Source of the DNA: Rostrohypoxylon terebratum
Taxonomy: Eukaryota; Ascomycota; Sordariomycetes; Xylariales; Hypoxylaceae
DNA: 64,000 bases
NCBI GenBank assembly: GCA_022497145.1
Contig: MU385901.1
Span: 62,001 to 126,000, forward strand
Direction: 5' to 3'
Positions 46,995 through 57,653 of this stretch are shown in pieces. The notes beneath the pieces are model-generated. The model was not told where the DNA came from, searched no databases, and saw only the letters and a list, made by a program, of their open reading frames with translations. Each line of letters starts with the position of its first letter. Within the stretch, counting starts at the first letter, position 1. Position numbers and translations under genes: made by a program.

Positions 46995-49822
46995 ATGGCG
47001 ATGCTAGCTTCGAAGTCGTCTTTTCCGGCTTCGCTGGCCTCCACAAATGCCACTTTAGTCTCTAGTGCCCAGCCGTCTAGCATGGCTCCTACGAGAAGAG
47101 CACCAGCCGTTCACGCCGCAGGCCAGGCTTTTGCCAGCCCTACCGAATCCGACTTTTCCGACATCGACGGCCCCGACGCCGTCAAGAATTGGTCCGAGGA
47201 TCAAGTTTGCGATTATTTGAGAAGTGTTAAGTGCGGCGAGTATGAGAAGTTATTCAGGAAGAATAACGTAAATGGCGAGAATTTATTAGAGATGGACAAG
47301 GAAGTCCTTAAGGAGATGGGCATTGACAAGGTTGGCGATCGAGTTCGACTATTCCTCGGCATTAAGAAACTGAGGACAAAGGCGTACGCGAATCAAAAGA
47401 GGCGCAATCGGGTAAGTCATTATCGGAGCAAGTTTGCACGACTTTTATGGGTTATCGGATGCTTTGGCTAGAAATGTCTCTTAACATTTGAGTATAGGAT
47501 TCTTTTGGAGGATTGGATTCCCAATATACCCCCTCTTCGACGGGGTCGCCACGTCCATTCAACTCTGGCAACCGAGGCCTTGGCTCAACAAATAAAAGAT
47601 ATTCGAGACAGATTGACATGTCGAGTCTGGCGATGAACTCCATGGGCGAGATGGGAAGACCCGCATCTCGACCAACTTCCCCGTTGCCCAGTGCCGACGC
47701 TAGAGCCGTCCGACAGCAACGATATCAGCAGCCTCAGCCGTATATGAACACGACGCCTAATTCGAGCGTGCGAGGACCTGGATCGCCAACTATGACAGGC
47801 CGCCTGGTAATTAATCACACGAGAAATGCCTCCAGTCAGGATGGTTCGCTGATGGCTGCTTTACCACAGGGTCAAGACGTCATTCGTGTCATCTCCACTG
47901 GCGGCGTTACGAAAGTAGTCAAAATTGCGGACTGCAACAACTGCGAGGAGGTTATGCGAGTAACCCTACGCAAGTTTGCCCTTAGAGAGGACCACGACCG
48001 CAATTATTGCTTCTGGGTATTAGCTGGTGTAGACCCCGATCCTAAGCAATCTCGGCGTCTCGGCGATACCGAACTGTGGCGTATTGTTAAGGATCAAAAG
48101 CGACCAGAGAGAAACCGTCTAATCCTTAGAAGAGTGCCTTCTGGAGAGCCCGGAGAAACCGAACTGCAGCGAGCCGCCTCTATCGCCATGGAAGAAGCGC
48201 AGCAGTCGCATGCACGTGCCCTCGAGAATGTGCAAGACAAGAGAAGCCAGTTAAAAGTACAGAAGTTGCTAGGTGAGAGTTGGAATGAAGGACTTCAGCA
48301 GCCGCTTTCGCCTATATCCTTCCAAGATAGAGAAAGGAACCTAAGCAATGCCGCCAGCGCTCTGGAACGGCCTGCCTCTAATGAAGCCAAACCACCCTTC
48401 CCAAGACGTAAGGGTATTCTCCGGCAGTTTGGTGGTTTGAGGCCACCTAGCGAATTGATCACTTCCGATCTCACTTCGTACTTTCCGGACCATCCGCGAG
48501 AGGATATCGATCGAACGGCCCGCCTATCCATGCGCAGATCCACTCGCTTAAGCAAGGTGAACAGCCGGCTTAGTGTGGCTAGCAACCTTAGCTACGCATC
48601 GAGCATTCAAGACGCTCCTCCTATCCCGACTATCGCGGATTCCTGGTTAAGCAGCGGTCAACTTGCCAAAGTTAGGGCTCGTGACATCCAGGGTCGAACG
48701 CCCCATGGGTTCCGTGACTCTGTCGCCTCATCTGTTCTAGACACTCTTCAGGAGGAATCACCTATCGAGCCTAATCGCAAATCCTATGTCTCGTTTGCCG
48801 ACAGCAGCTCCGACAGCAACCCCATCAGCATCACTGACCCAGAAGGACACGCCCGCCAGAGCTACTTTGACGAAACCAGCACACAGGGTTCAGGTTCACT
48901 GAAAGAAATCACCCAGGCTTTGAGCGAGGACGGTGAGGATGCCGACGAGGAGCTCCAGAGCTTCCTAGCTGGTGAGTCGTGGGATGACAACAAGTGGATG
49001 AAAGGTGCCCTTATCGGTCAGGGTTCGTTTGGTAGTGTATACTTGGCTCTGCATGCCGTGACTGGCGAGCTTCTCGCTGTCAAGCAAGTCGAAGCACCAT
49101 CCCCCGGCGCTAACAGCGCCAACGACGCCCGCAAGAAGAGCATGATCGAGGCTCTCAAGCGTGAGATCGGCCTGCTGCGAGATCTTCGTCACGCGAATAT
49201 CGTGCAATATCTTGGATGCAGCTCCTCAGCCGAGCACCTAAACATTTTCCTCGAGTACGTACCAGGTGGTTCTGTCCAGACCATGCTTAACTCTTATGGT
49301 GCTCTACCCGAGCCTCTGGTCCGAAGCTTCGTTAGGCAGATCCTAAATGGGCTTTCCTATCTGCACAACCGAGACATCATCCATCGCGATATCAAGGGTG
49401 CCAACATCCTCGTTGACAATAAGGGCACAATCAAAATATCCGATTTCGGTATTAGCAAGAAGCTCGAGGCTTCCAACATTCTCAGCGGTGCCAACAACAA
49501 CAAGCACCGACCCTCGCTTCAAGGCTCTGTGTTCTGGATGGCTCCCGAAGTGGTCAAGCAGACCTCGTACACCCGCAAGGCTGACATCTGGTCTCTCGGT
49601 TGTTTAGTCGTTGAGATGATGACTGGTACTCATCCTTTCCCTGACTGCAGTCAATTGCAAGCCATCTTCAAAATTGGCGGTGGAAAGGCTGCACCTACTA
49701 TTCCGGAGAATGCAAGCCCCGAGGCTCAGACATTCTTAGGTCAGACGTTCGAGATAGACCACAATCTCCGACCGAGTGCGGATGAACTCATGCTGAGTCC
49801 ATTCTTGGCTCCTATCACCTAG
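46995..49822 (+). CDS. STE11: MAP kinase kinase kinase Ste11/NRC-1
   Basis: Exons 46995-47411 and 47498-49822 (86 bp intron, GTAAGT..TATAG, phase 0) give 913 residues, close to known filamentous Ste11 homologs. Domains in order: SAM (about 63-127, WSEDQVCDYLRSVKCGEYEKLF) that binds the Ste50 adaptor, a Ras-association-like domain (about 262-350, VIRVISTGGVTKVVKIADC), a Ser/Pro-rich regulatory linker and a C-terminal kinase domain (about 640-910). The kinase core is complete: GQGSFGSVY glycine loop, AVKQV lysine, HRDIKGANIL catalytic loop (about 767), DFGIS and APEV. It heads the Ste11-Ste7-Fus3/Kss1-type cascade that controls mating, hyphal fusion and, in plant pathogens, infection structures. 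ATG 46995 has the context cacaATGGC; ATG 47001 follows closely. Confidence 0.96.
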
Positions 49823-50554
49823 AAGGTTGGGGAGATTCTTTCCTATTTTCGCCTGACGTTTTCTCTCGATACCAACACCCCTTTACATGGGTTTGCTGGT
49901 ATCCCAGCCGAGGATCATTGATGGTCGTCATTGTTGACCTTATGGTCGGACAATGGGTCTCGAATGAAGTCGTGTCCCTGGACAGGTTTCAGATGGTCCC
50001 GGTCTTAGTAGCCATTTATAATGGTATAATCCACGTTGTCACCTATCTGTAGTATCATCAATTTCTTTCATAGGCCGACTGACTTATTAAAGTCTGGTTC
50101 AATGGACGAGTTTATGGGGATTTCCACATTTGACGGGAGGTGACGGGAAATGACGAGGTTTTTGAAAGTCTCCGCATGAGTAGGGACGGGGATTCATAAC
50201 GATGCATTGGCAAGGCGAAATGGACAATAGGTAATCGGGGTTGTGTTATTTTCGGCTTTACGATCGGCATTTTCGAAGCACAACAGCAACGAATTCAAGG
50301 TGTTAAGTACATCAACGAGAAGAAAATGAACTGGAACGATTAACTTACACTATATCAATTCTCTGGTTTGCGGACGCAAACATGTGTAATTATATATATC
50401 ACATAGGTTCACGCAGTGGACATGGTAAAATATAGATGCGGGAGACGTTAATCATCAAATAATCTGCCTATTTCCCGGCCAGTCTTTGTGTTTTTGATAC
50501 TGCGTGATGAACGTATATACATTTCCAATGTACATTTCCATGTTGTATTATTAA
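49823..50554. other. Convergent spacer downstream of STE11
   Basis: AT-rich 3' region of STE11. No gene or RNA is seen. Its right end merges with the MFS transporter relic. Confidence 0.45.
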
Positions 50555-50814
50555 CGCAACCGTGGACCATATAGATGGCGAAAGTCGAGATGTTCTTACC
50601 GAATTGGAATAGTCGTAGTGGGATGACGGGATACTCAGCGTACTACTTCTTGACCGCGACAAATAGACCGCGACAAATATTCCGACTGCAACGAAGCCAA
50701 AGATGATTAAGCGTATTGTTGGTGCCGAGTCCGCAAGTCCGTTACACCTCCATATTCCAATCCGAACAGGAACATGACCGTACCACCGATGAACAGAAGA
50801 CTGCCCAACCAATC
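50555..50814 (-). pseudogene. Decayed fragment of a DHA2-type MFS transporter
   Basis: Three consecutive minus-strand pieces in different frames read as one transporter segment: DWLGSLLFIGGTVMFLFGLEYGGVT (50814-50740), then SAPTIRLIIFGFVAVGIFV (about 50728-50660) and then RLFQFGKNISTFAIYMVHG (about 50615-50559). The first is the usual DWLGS..GG....LGLE.GG motif of drug:H+ antiporter-2 transporters, and the order matches the family's middle helices. At least two frame changes lie between the pieces, and no remainder of the gene is found on either side, so this is a truncated, disabled copy. It begins six bases beyond the HTD2 stop codon. Confidence 0.65.
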
Positions 50815-50819
50815 AATAC

Positions 50820-51338
50820 CTAGCGGCGAGATGCAACATAGGTGAAGTATTGGCTCTTGATAATTCTCTGTGGGTCTTTTTGTTCTTCAACCTCAAAAGT
50901 GCCTCGTACTGAAAGACTACCGTTACGATCCTTTATCCAAACGTCCCAATTTCGAAGGTGATGTTCTCTATTCTCGGAGCGATCGTCGGTAAATTTATGG
51001 TGCGCTGGTTTGACACACACAGACATTTCATTGTCAACATATAGGGGAGCTAGATTTCGGTAATCAATCCTACGTATGACGGGATTTTTTTGATGTCTCA
51101 GTAGTTCTGCTTTCAGTACTTTGAGCATTAGGGTGAGGGAGAGTGGACCGTGGACTAGTAAGTCAGGGTGGCCTTCTTGTTCCCGACAGTACGACTGGTT
51201 TAGATGGATCAGGTGCGCGTTGAATGATAATGCGCTGTAATAGAAGAGAAGTCTAGGCGTCGGTTTGATTGAAACTGAGTAAGTGGGCTCGGAGGGAACT
51301 AAGCTGTAGTGTTAGCCGCGGCTATGGAACTCGTAGAC

Positions 51339-51382
<44 letters not shown>

Positions 51383-52181
51383 GTGATGACCTACAATCGA
51401 TCTTCTTCTTCTCCGAGGATATCGAATCTGCAAGTTTTAGCTGAGCTTGATTTTTATCTAAGCCGCGCATAAATACTAGCTTTCTTCTTTCTCTTATCCT
51501 CGGCTCCTCCGGGGGCTCATCGTCCTTGAGGTCTGAAACCAAGTTGTAGTCGCGCCGGACGGTGACGAAGATCTTTTCCTGTCCCACGAGGCCCTTGGCG
51601 GTGACGTCTTCTATGATTTCCCGGCACTCGGCGGGGGCTGAATTAAGCAGGAATGCTCGGTTGAACTCGATGGAGCCGCCTGCCCACATGCGCTTATCGA
51701 AGGGAGCGCCGGGGCTATGGTACGGATCCGTCCCGTCCGGGCATAGTTTCGAGGTCGTTCTCTGGAGCGGAAAGTAGACCAGATGGTGACCCTCCGGAAG
51801 CCGGTGAGTTGGGCTAACTTTCCCCACGTTTAAATTGACATCTCGGCACTTCAGGGGGAGGTGATCTGCGAGGACGATGTTGAGCAGTGTAGAGTTGGTC
51901 GGCGACATGACATCCCGTGTGATTTGAGGCGGACGGGCTAGCATCTTCTTCTTTATGGCCAGGAATTGTCCTGATGAGAGGACCCCGTCCCTTTTAGCCT
52001 CGGGTTTTCTCCCCTCAAGTTGCTCGGCTTTTCGGCCATCAGAGTGTGAATCCTCATTCCCGCCATCGTGGCCTTCAGTTTGAATGTTGCGCCGCCATAT
52101 CGGTAGACAAGGCCTATAAACCTCAGAGCCAAGGCATCGTGGCCTCCGCAACAGGTGCCACGGCGTACGGGCAACCCTCAT
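50820..52181 (-). CDS. HTD2: Mitochondrial hydroxyacyl-thioester dehydratase type 2
   Basis: Exons 52181-51395 and 51298-50820 give 421 residues. The enzyme removes water from 3-hydroxyacyl-ACP in mitochondrial fatty acid synthesis, the pathway that supplies lipoic acid. The N-terminus (MRVARTPWHLLRRPRC) is a typical matrix presequence. The family sequence is clear: GHHLVYFPLQRTTSKLCPDG, RRMWAGGS-like KRMWAGGSIEF, then in exon 2 LLFYYSALSFNAHLIHL, LLVHGPLSLTLMLKVL and YRNLAPLYV. The intron carries fourteen ATC units. Donor choice is ambiguous: GATT/GTAGGT with acceptor CTTAG, or TGTAG/GTCATC with acceptor CTACAG; both keep the frame and differ by about one residue. The last 20 residues may be unusual, as the gene ends at a transporter relic. 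Confidence 0.88.
51341..51382. repeat. Intronic (ATG)14 / (ATC)14 trinucleotide repeat
   Basis: Forty-two bases of uninterrupted ATG on the plus strand, ATC on the coding strand, fill the middle of the HTD2 intron. If the intron were kept the frame would read a long serine run. Confidence 0.9.
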
Positions 52182-52737
52182 ATCATTATTGTAGGGCCTA
52201 AGTTTGCGGGGCCCCAGAGAAATGTGTATAGGATTGGAATTGACTTTTTCTCCAAATCACATTTGAATGTTCAAGCCTCGGGGTATTAATACAGACAGCA
52301 TGGGGTAAAGTATACCCCGGACCCCTGGACTCATGACCTCGGATTTCGGGGCGAGAATATCTGACCTTATCGATAAAGCTTGAGGTCCATATCATGTACA
52401 GTGTGCTACTATGTTTTAAAATTTGATTGGCACTGTATGATGCCTGCAATTTTCGCGTCATTATTCCATTAACGCGGTTATTTAGAGAAGTCGCGTCACG
52501 TCTAGGAAATTTACTGGTTGCGCCTCCTGCAGGTAGTGATATCTGATACATGATACGGTACTCCGAGCCGGTACCACGTGAATGCCTATAGCAAGAGCAA
52601 GCCACATTAGAGCCATTAGAATTAGAGTACCTACTAGGGTGCCTCAATTCTGCTCAAAACATCAATTTTCCATCAGCCTGGCTTCACGTCGTCTCTTTTT
52701 TCAAATTGCGCTGAGTCGGTCCCTTACATTGTTCACC
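52182..52737. promoter_or_regulatory. Divergent promoter of HTD2 and CDC9 with MBF-like sites
   Basis: Contains TCGCGT at 52453-52458 and 52491-52496 (ACGCGA on the other strand) and ACGCGG at 52472-52477, a cluster within 45 bp about 240-285 bp before the DNA ligase start. ACGCGT/ACGCGA cores are bound by MBF-type G1/S factors in yeasts, and DNA ligase I is a classic target. The role here is inferred. Confidence 0.45.
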
Positions 52738-55585
52738 ATGGCTCCCAAGCAAGCTACCTTGGGGTATGTGAAGTCTTCGCAAACCACCTTAGGGTGGGTC
52801 TTCCTTGCATGCAGATGCAGCATCGTATGCTTCGTTCCCGTTCGTTCTTCGCTAACAATTATATCAGCAAGTTTTTCGGCCAACCAAATGGCCCGAAACC
52901 CGCTCCTCAGCAGACAAAGCTATCGTTTAGTACGAAGTCGGCCAAAAAGACGAATGACGAACCAGAACCTTCCTCCAGTGCACAAGAATTACCATCACCG
53001 AAACCAAAGTCTGAGGACGGTGTGAACGAGGATAGCGATTCTCCAAAGGGCACAAAGAAGCGGTCTCGAACACCCTCCTCCCCAAAGGGGAAGAAGAAGC
53101 AATCTACAAAAGTCAAAGTTGAAGAGCCTGAGGATGAGCTTGAGAAAGAAGCGCCCGTCGTGAAAAGACAGCGAAAGACTCGCCGCCGAATTGAAGATGA
53201 TGAGGAAGATGAGGTTATGGCTGATGCAGAGCCAACGGAGCCCAAGAAACAAGCTACCCCCACCAAGAAGAAATCGCCCAAGAAGTCCTCCCCCAAGGCA
53301 AAGAAAGCCGCACCTTCGCCCAAAAAAGTCGACGACGATATCAAGGAGGAAGCATCGGAATCTGCATCCGAGGTAGAGAAGGATGAAGAAGAAGAGGACG
53401 AAGACGAGAAGCCAGAAGTCGCAGCGAAAGCCCGAGAGAAGATCCAAACTAAGCTCCAAAGCAAGACGAAAGACCCCTATCCCGATTGGAAACCAGGCAC
53501 GCCGGTGCCTTACGCCGCATTATGTACAACATTCTCCCTCATAGAACTTACAACGAAACGACTCATAATCACCGAATACTGTGCCTCATTTCTCCGACAA
53601 GTACTACGTTTAACCCCCGACGATTTCCTTCCAACAGTGTTGTTGATGATCAACAAATTGGCTCCTGATTATGCCGGTATTGAGTTGGGTATTGGCGAAT
53701 CGCTCATCATGAAGGCTATCGGCGAGACTACAGGTCGTAGTGTACAAGTAATCAAAGCCGATCAAAAAGAAATTGGTGATTTAGGTCTTGTCGCCGTCAA
53801 GAGCAGATCGACACAGCCTACCATGTTCAAACCCAAACCATTAACGGTCAGAGGTGTGCACAAGGGTCTGATGGATATTGCAACCGTATCTGGAAACGGT
53901 GCTCAGGGCAGGAAAGTCGATGGAATCAAAAAGCTATTGTCAGCTGCTGACGCCCATTCGACCGGTAAAGTCGACATTCATAAAGACAAGGGCGGACCCA
54001 GTGAGGCCAAGTACATAATTCGGTTTCTCGAAGGCAAGCTTAGGCTAGGCTTAGCAGAGAAGACCGTTCTTGTCTCGATAGCACAAGCTATAATATGCCA
54101 CGAGGCAGAACAGAAGGGAGGTGTACCAAGTACCAAGGAGATAGAACAAGCAGAGGCTATGTTAAAGACGGTATACAGGTTAGTGAAATGTCGGATGATT
54201 AGCTGGTTATCTACTCTAACATGATTTAGTGAACTTCCTAGCTGGGATGTGATCGTCCCAGCAATGGTTAAGAACGGCATTATGAAGCTGAAAGAGACTT
54301 GTAAACTCCGTCCCGGAGTACCTCTTAAGCCTATGCTTGCGAAACCTACAAAGGCTATCACCGAAGTGTTAGACCGTTTCGAGAACCAGACCTTTACTTG
54401 CGAGTACAAGTACGACGGTGAGAGAGCTCAAATCCATTATGTCGCCAAAGACTCTTCAGAAGAGTATATCGAAGCTCTTCCAGGCGCTACTAAAGAGGCT
54501 GCCAAGGGAATTGCATCAATTTTCTCGAGAAATTCGGAAGATCTATCCAAGAAATATCCCGATGTCATCGGAAAACTTAATACTTGGGTCAAAGACGGTA
54601 CCAAGAGCTTCGTTCTGGACTGCGAGACAGTGGGTTGGGACGTCGATGAGAAGAAAGTTCTTCCCTTTCAGACATTAATGACTAGAAAGAAGAAGGACGT
54701 CAAACTAGAAGACGTGAAAGTCAAGGTTTGCGTGTTTGCCTTTGACTTGCTATATTTGAATGGGGAGCCAACAGTCGAAAAGTCGCTCCGAGAACGTCGC
54801 GAGTTGCTTTACAGTGCCTTCCAGCCTGTTGAAGGTGAGTTCGCATTTGCGACTCATATGAATGGCCAGGAGCTCGAGGAGATCCAGACATTCCTGGAAG
54901 AAAGTGTCAAGGCTTCGTGTGAAGGTTTGATGGTCAAGATGCTTGACGGTTCCGAGAGCGGATACGAGCCAAGCAAACGAAGTCGCAATTGGCTCAAGGT
55001 GAGAATTGATCAAGCTTAATTGATTGTATTTCGCTAACGGTGAAGCAGATCAAGAAGGACTACCTGTCAGGAGTCGGTGACTCACTCGATCTCGTAGTAC
55101 TTGGCGCTTACTACGGCAAAGGCAAGCGTACCTCTGTTTATGGCGCTTTCCTCCTTGCCTGCTATAACGCGGCGTCCGAAACTTACGAAACGATCTGCAA
55201 CATCGGCACTGGATTTTCGGAGCAAGTCCTTGAAGAGCTTCATAAGCAGCTTTCTGAGATTGTCATCGACCGCCCTAAACCATTCTACGCACATTCATCA
55301 GGTGGGCAGCATCAGCCAGACGTGTGGTTCGAACCTCGCTACGTCTGGGAAGTCAGAACTGCGGATTTAACACTCAGTCCACGATACAAAGCCGGAATCA
55401 AGGAGAACGTCGACCCATCCGGCGAAAAGGGGATTAGTTTGCGATTCCCGAGATTCATCAAGCTCCGGGATGACAAGAAGCCCGACGAGGCAACGAGTAG
55501 CCGTCAAGTGGCGGAGATGTACAGAAAACAGGAAAGCGTGACGAAAAGTAAGGATCCATCTGTGGATGATGATTTCGAGTATTAA
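52738..55585 (+). CDS. CDC9: ATP-dependent DNA ligase I
   Basis: Four exons, 52738-52793, 52868-54178, 54230-54998 and 55049-55585 (introns 74, 51 and 50 bp), give 890 residues. The enzyme seals Okazaki fragments in replication and nicks in excision repair. A PCNA-binding box, QTTLGKFF, is assembled across intron 1 near residue 16. A long Lys/Glu/Ser-rich nuclear-localisation tail region follows (about 40-225). The alpha-helical DNA-binding domain spans about 240-450 and the adenylation domain about 480-690, with the catalytic lysine K516 in EYKYDGERAQIH and the downstream motifs FVLDCE, FAFDLLYLNG and EGLMVK. The OB fold (about 710-870) includes GDSLDLVVLGAYYGKGKR and ends with LRFPRFIKLRDDK. 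All nucleotidyltransferase motifs appear intact. Confidence 0.96.
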
Positions 55586-56763
55586 GGACGTTGTCGATGA
55601 TCTGTCAATGGTTTAGCTATGCTGTATTACTATCCAGATACGCATGAGGGATGATTGCGTTATGAGCTACCGACTCGACGGCTGTTTGATCTGAGCTATG
55701 GGCATCTGTACTATGTCGATGTTTTGCTAGAAGCAGAGCCATTATACATCAAGATAAAATCATGTTCTCTGGAGACTACAGCTTCGGAAATCCGTTGATA
55801 AGCTGTGTACAAAGCATGCAGTCAAATATGTATGTTTCCGCTCCAATTCCCGAACGTTACATATGGCAATCATCTATCAAGTTCCGTTTCTAAATCTGTG
55901 CTGTACAATGTCATTCCACGTAGTATTAGGTATAAGAGGACCCCGAGGTCCCAGCATTCTAACTCCTGATGGTTTTCTCTCTGAGTCAGTTGTTTCCCAT
56001 GTCATCCGAGCTCAAGATTGGTAACACACCCACTCGAGGAGCCGGCGTGAATAAGAACATGCTGTACCATCCTCATGATGAAAAAAGAGCCTCTTTGTGG
56101 AACCCATTCTAATTTTAAACACGCTTAGTAGTTTGATAATTAACATAATCAGGTCAGATCTGCATTATCTCGTGTCTCAACATCGTCGCGAGTGGTGCAG
56201 TCTTCTTTAATGCGCTTCTATCGTCGACAGCACCCACGAGCCGGCGCGAACAAATCATGATCCCCAAAATTCAATCCACGATGCCTCTGATAACCGTCCG
56301 ATGAACGGCATGACCTGAACTCATGGTAACACCTACTCGTGACTCTCGTGGCTCTCGCCTCGTGTCAAGCTCCCCTTTCGAACCTGTACTTTCCTACAGT
56401 CATCATGTTCCACAATGCCTCTTGTGGCCGCTGAAAGGGACCTCCCGCCTCGCGAGCCTCGACTGAGTCACGGTAGGAAGTAGGCGAGCAGAGAAAATGT
56501 ATCGTTGGATGCTTCATGGCTCTTCCCTCGCTGTCTCTTCGCCATCTTGAGGAAATAGTGCCTACCTAGTAGCAAACACCTATCTACTTTTTTTTTCTAA
56601 TCTTGTTTTCTTTCGAAATTCTGGTTTCTATCAGGGTCAGTCAGCTTCGCAATCGCATCGTGCCTCCGACGTAAAATCGGAGCGCCAACGATTACCAACT
56701 GATTTCATTGCTCTTTTTTTTTTCTATCTGTCTCTCTCAACAGGACGTAGGCGTCACCTACTA
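55586..56763. other. Intergenic region
   Basis: 3' region of CDC9 and upstream region of the next gene. Poly-T runs lie near 56589 and 56715, and a C/T-rich stretch near 56700-56750 is the probable leader. No gene is supported. Confidence 0.45.
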
Positions 56764-57653
56764 ATGACTGAACAGCAACGCCCTCCGTTCATTGTGGTCT
56801 CGCCTCCAGACCTCCTGGCCCTGCCTATTCGCACTAGGAGAATGGCGGAGCAGCAGGCCGCTAGCACCGACGCGCCCGCCTCGGAACAGACTAATGGCGG
56901 CAGCGGCAGCGGTAACGATGATGGTTCCGCCAGTGACAAAAGCGGCCATACCTCTACTTCAACCGCCAGCACCACCACCGTCCGAACCGCGGGTCAAGAA
57001 TCAGGGACAATGTGCCCGCCGCCTCCGCGTCTCCGAGACAACATGGATTTCGACTTCGACCCGCCCTTCCCGGACACAGATCCGGACCCGTCGACATACC
57101 TACCCTACGTGTCGCCCGGACAGTCCCCGTCCTCTACCACCTTGTACCCGTCCTCGCCCATGCAGCACGGATCCTTCACCCAACAGCTACAGGGCTACGG
57201 CCAAGAAAACAACCCCTTCTACTCTGCCGTCACTACACCCTTCGATGCCGATGCCGATGCCGACGCCGACGCTGACGACGGCGAGGCTGATGCCGAAGTC
57301 GATCCTATCCCGTACCCGGACCAGTACCCGGAAGCCTCAGGGATGTAAGTCGTCCTCCCCCCCTCCCCCATCTCTCCTTATCTACCACCTAGGTTCCCAT
57401 ATACTAACCTCGCAACCTTCCCCCCTCTAGCTGGGACACCATCCCGTGCCCCTGCCCCTGCCACGAGGACACGGCAGCGCGCCTCGGCCGCCCGCGCCTC
57501 GCCTTCACGAACGCGGCGTACCTGGTGTGTCCCGCGTGCTGGATCGACGCGTGGATGACGGCGCACGGCAGCCAGACGCGTCCCGACGACTGCGAGGTGT
57601 ACCTGCGCGCGCAGGGCAAGGACCCGATGATCCCCGCTTCGCAGCAGTGTTAG
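56764..57653 (+). CDS. Unknown protein with disordered N-terminus and Cys-rich C-terminal module
   Basis: Exons 56764-57344 and 57431-57653 (86 bp intron, GTAAGT..CTCTAG, phase 2) give 267 residues. The first 190 residues are low complexity: Ser/Thr/Gly-rich, then Asp/Pro/Tyr-rich, with an Asp-Ala run near 161-172 encoded by repeated GATGCC-like units. Exon 2 encodes a compact module with WDTIPCPCPCHED, then LVCPACWIDAWMTAHG and a last Cys at the C-terminus. The CPCPCH..CPAC spacing could bind zinc, but I know no matching family. The sharp difference between the tail and the disordered part suggests the tail is the functional unit. ATG 56764 is the first in frame; the Met at 27 is an alternative. 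Exon 2 is strongly GC-rich. Confidence 0.65.
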
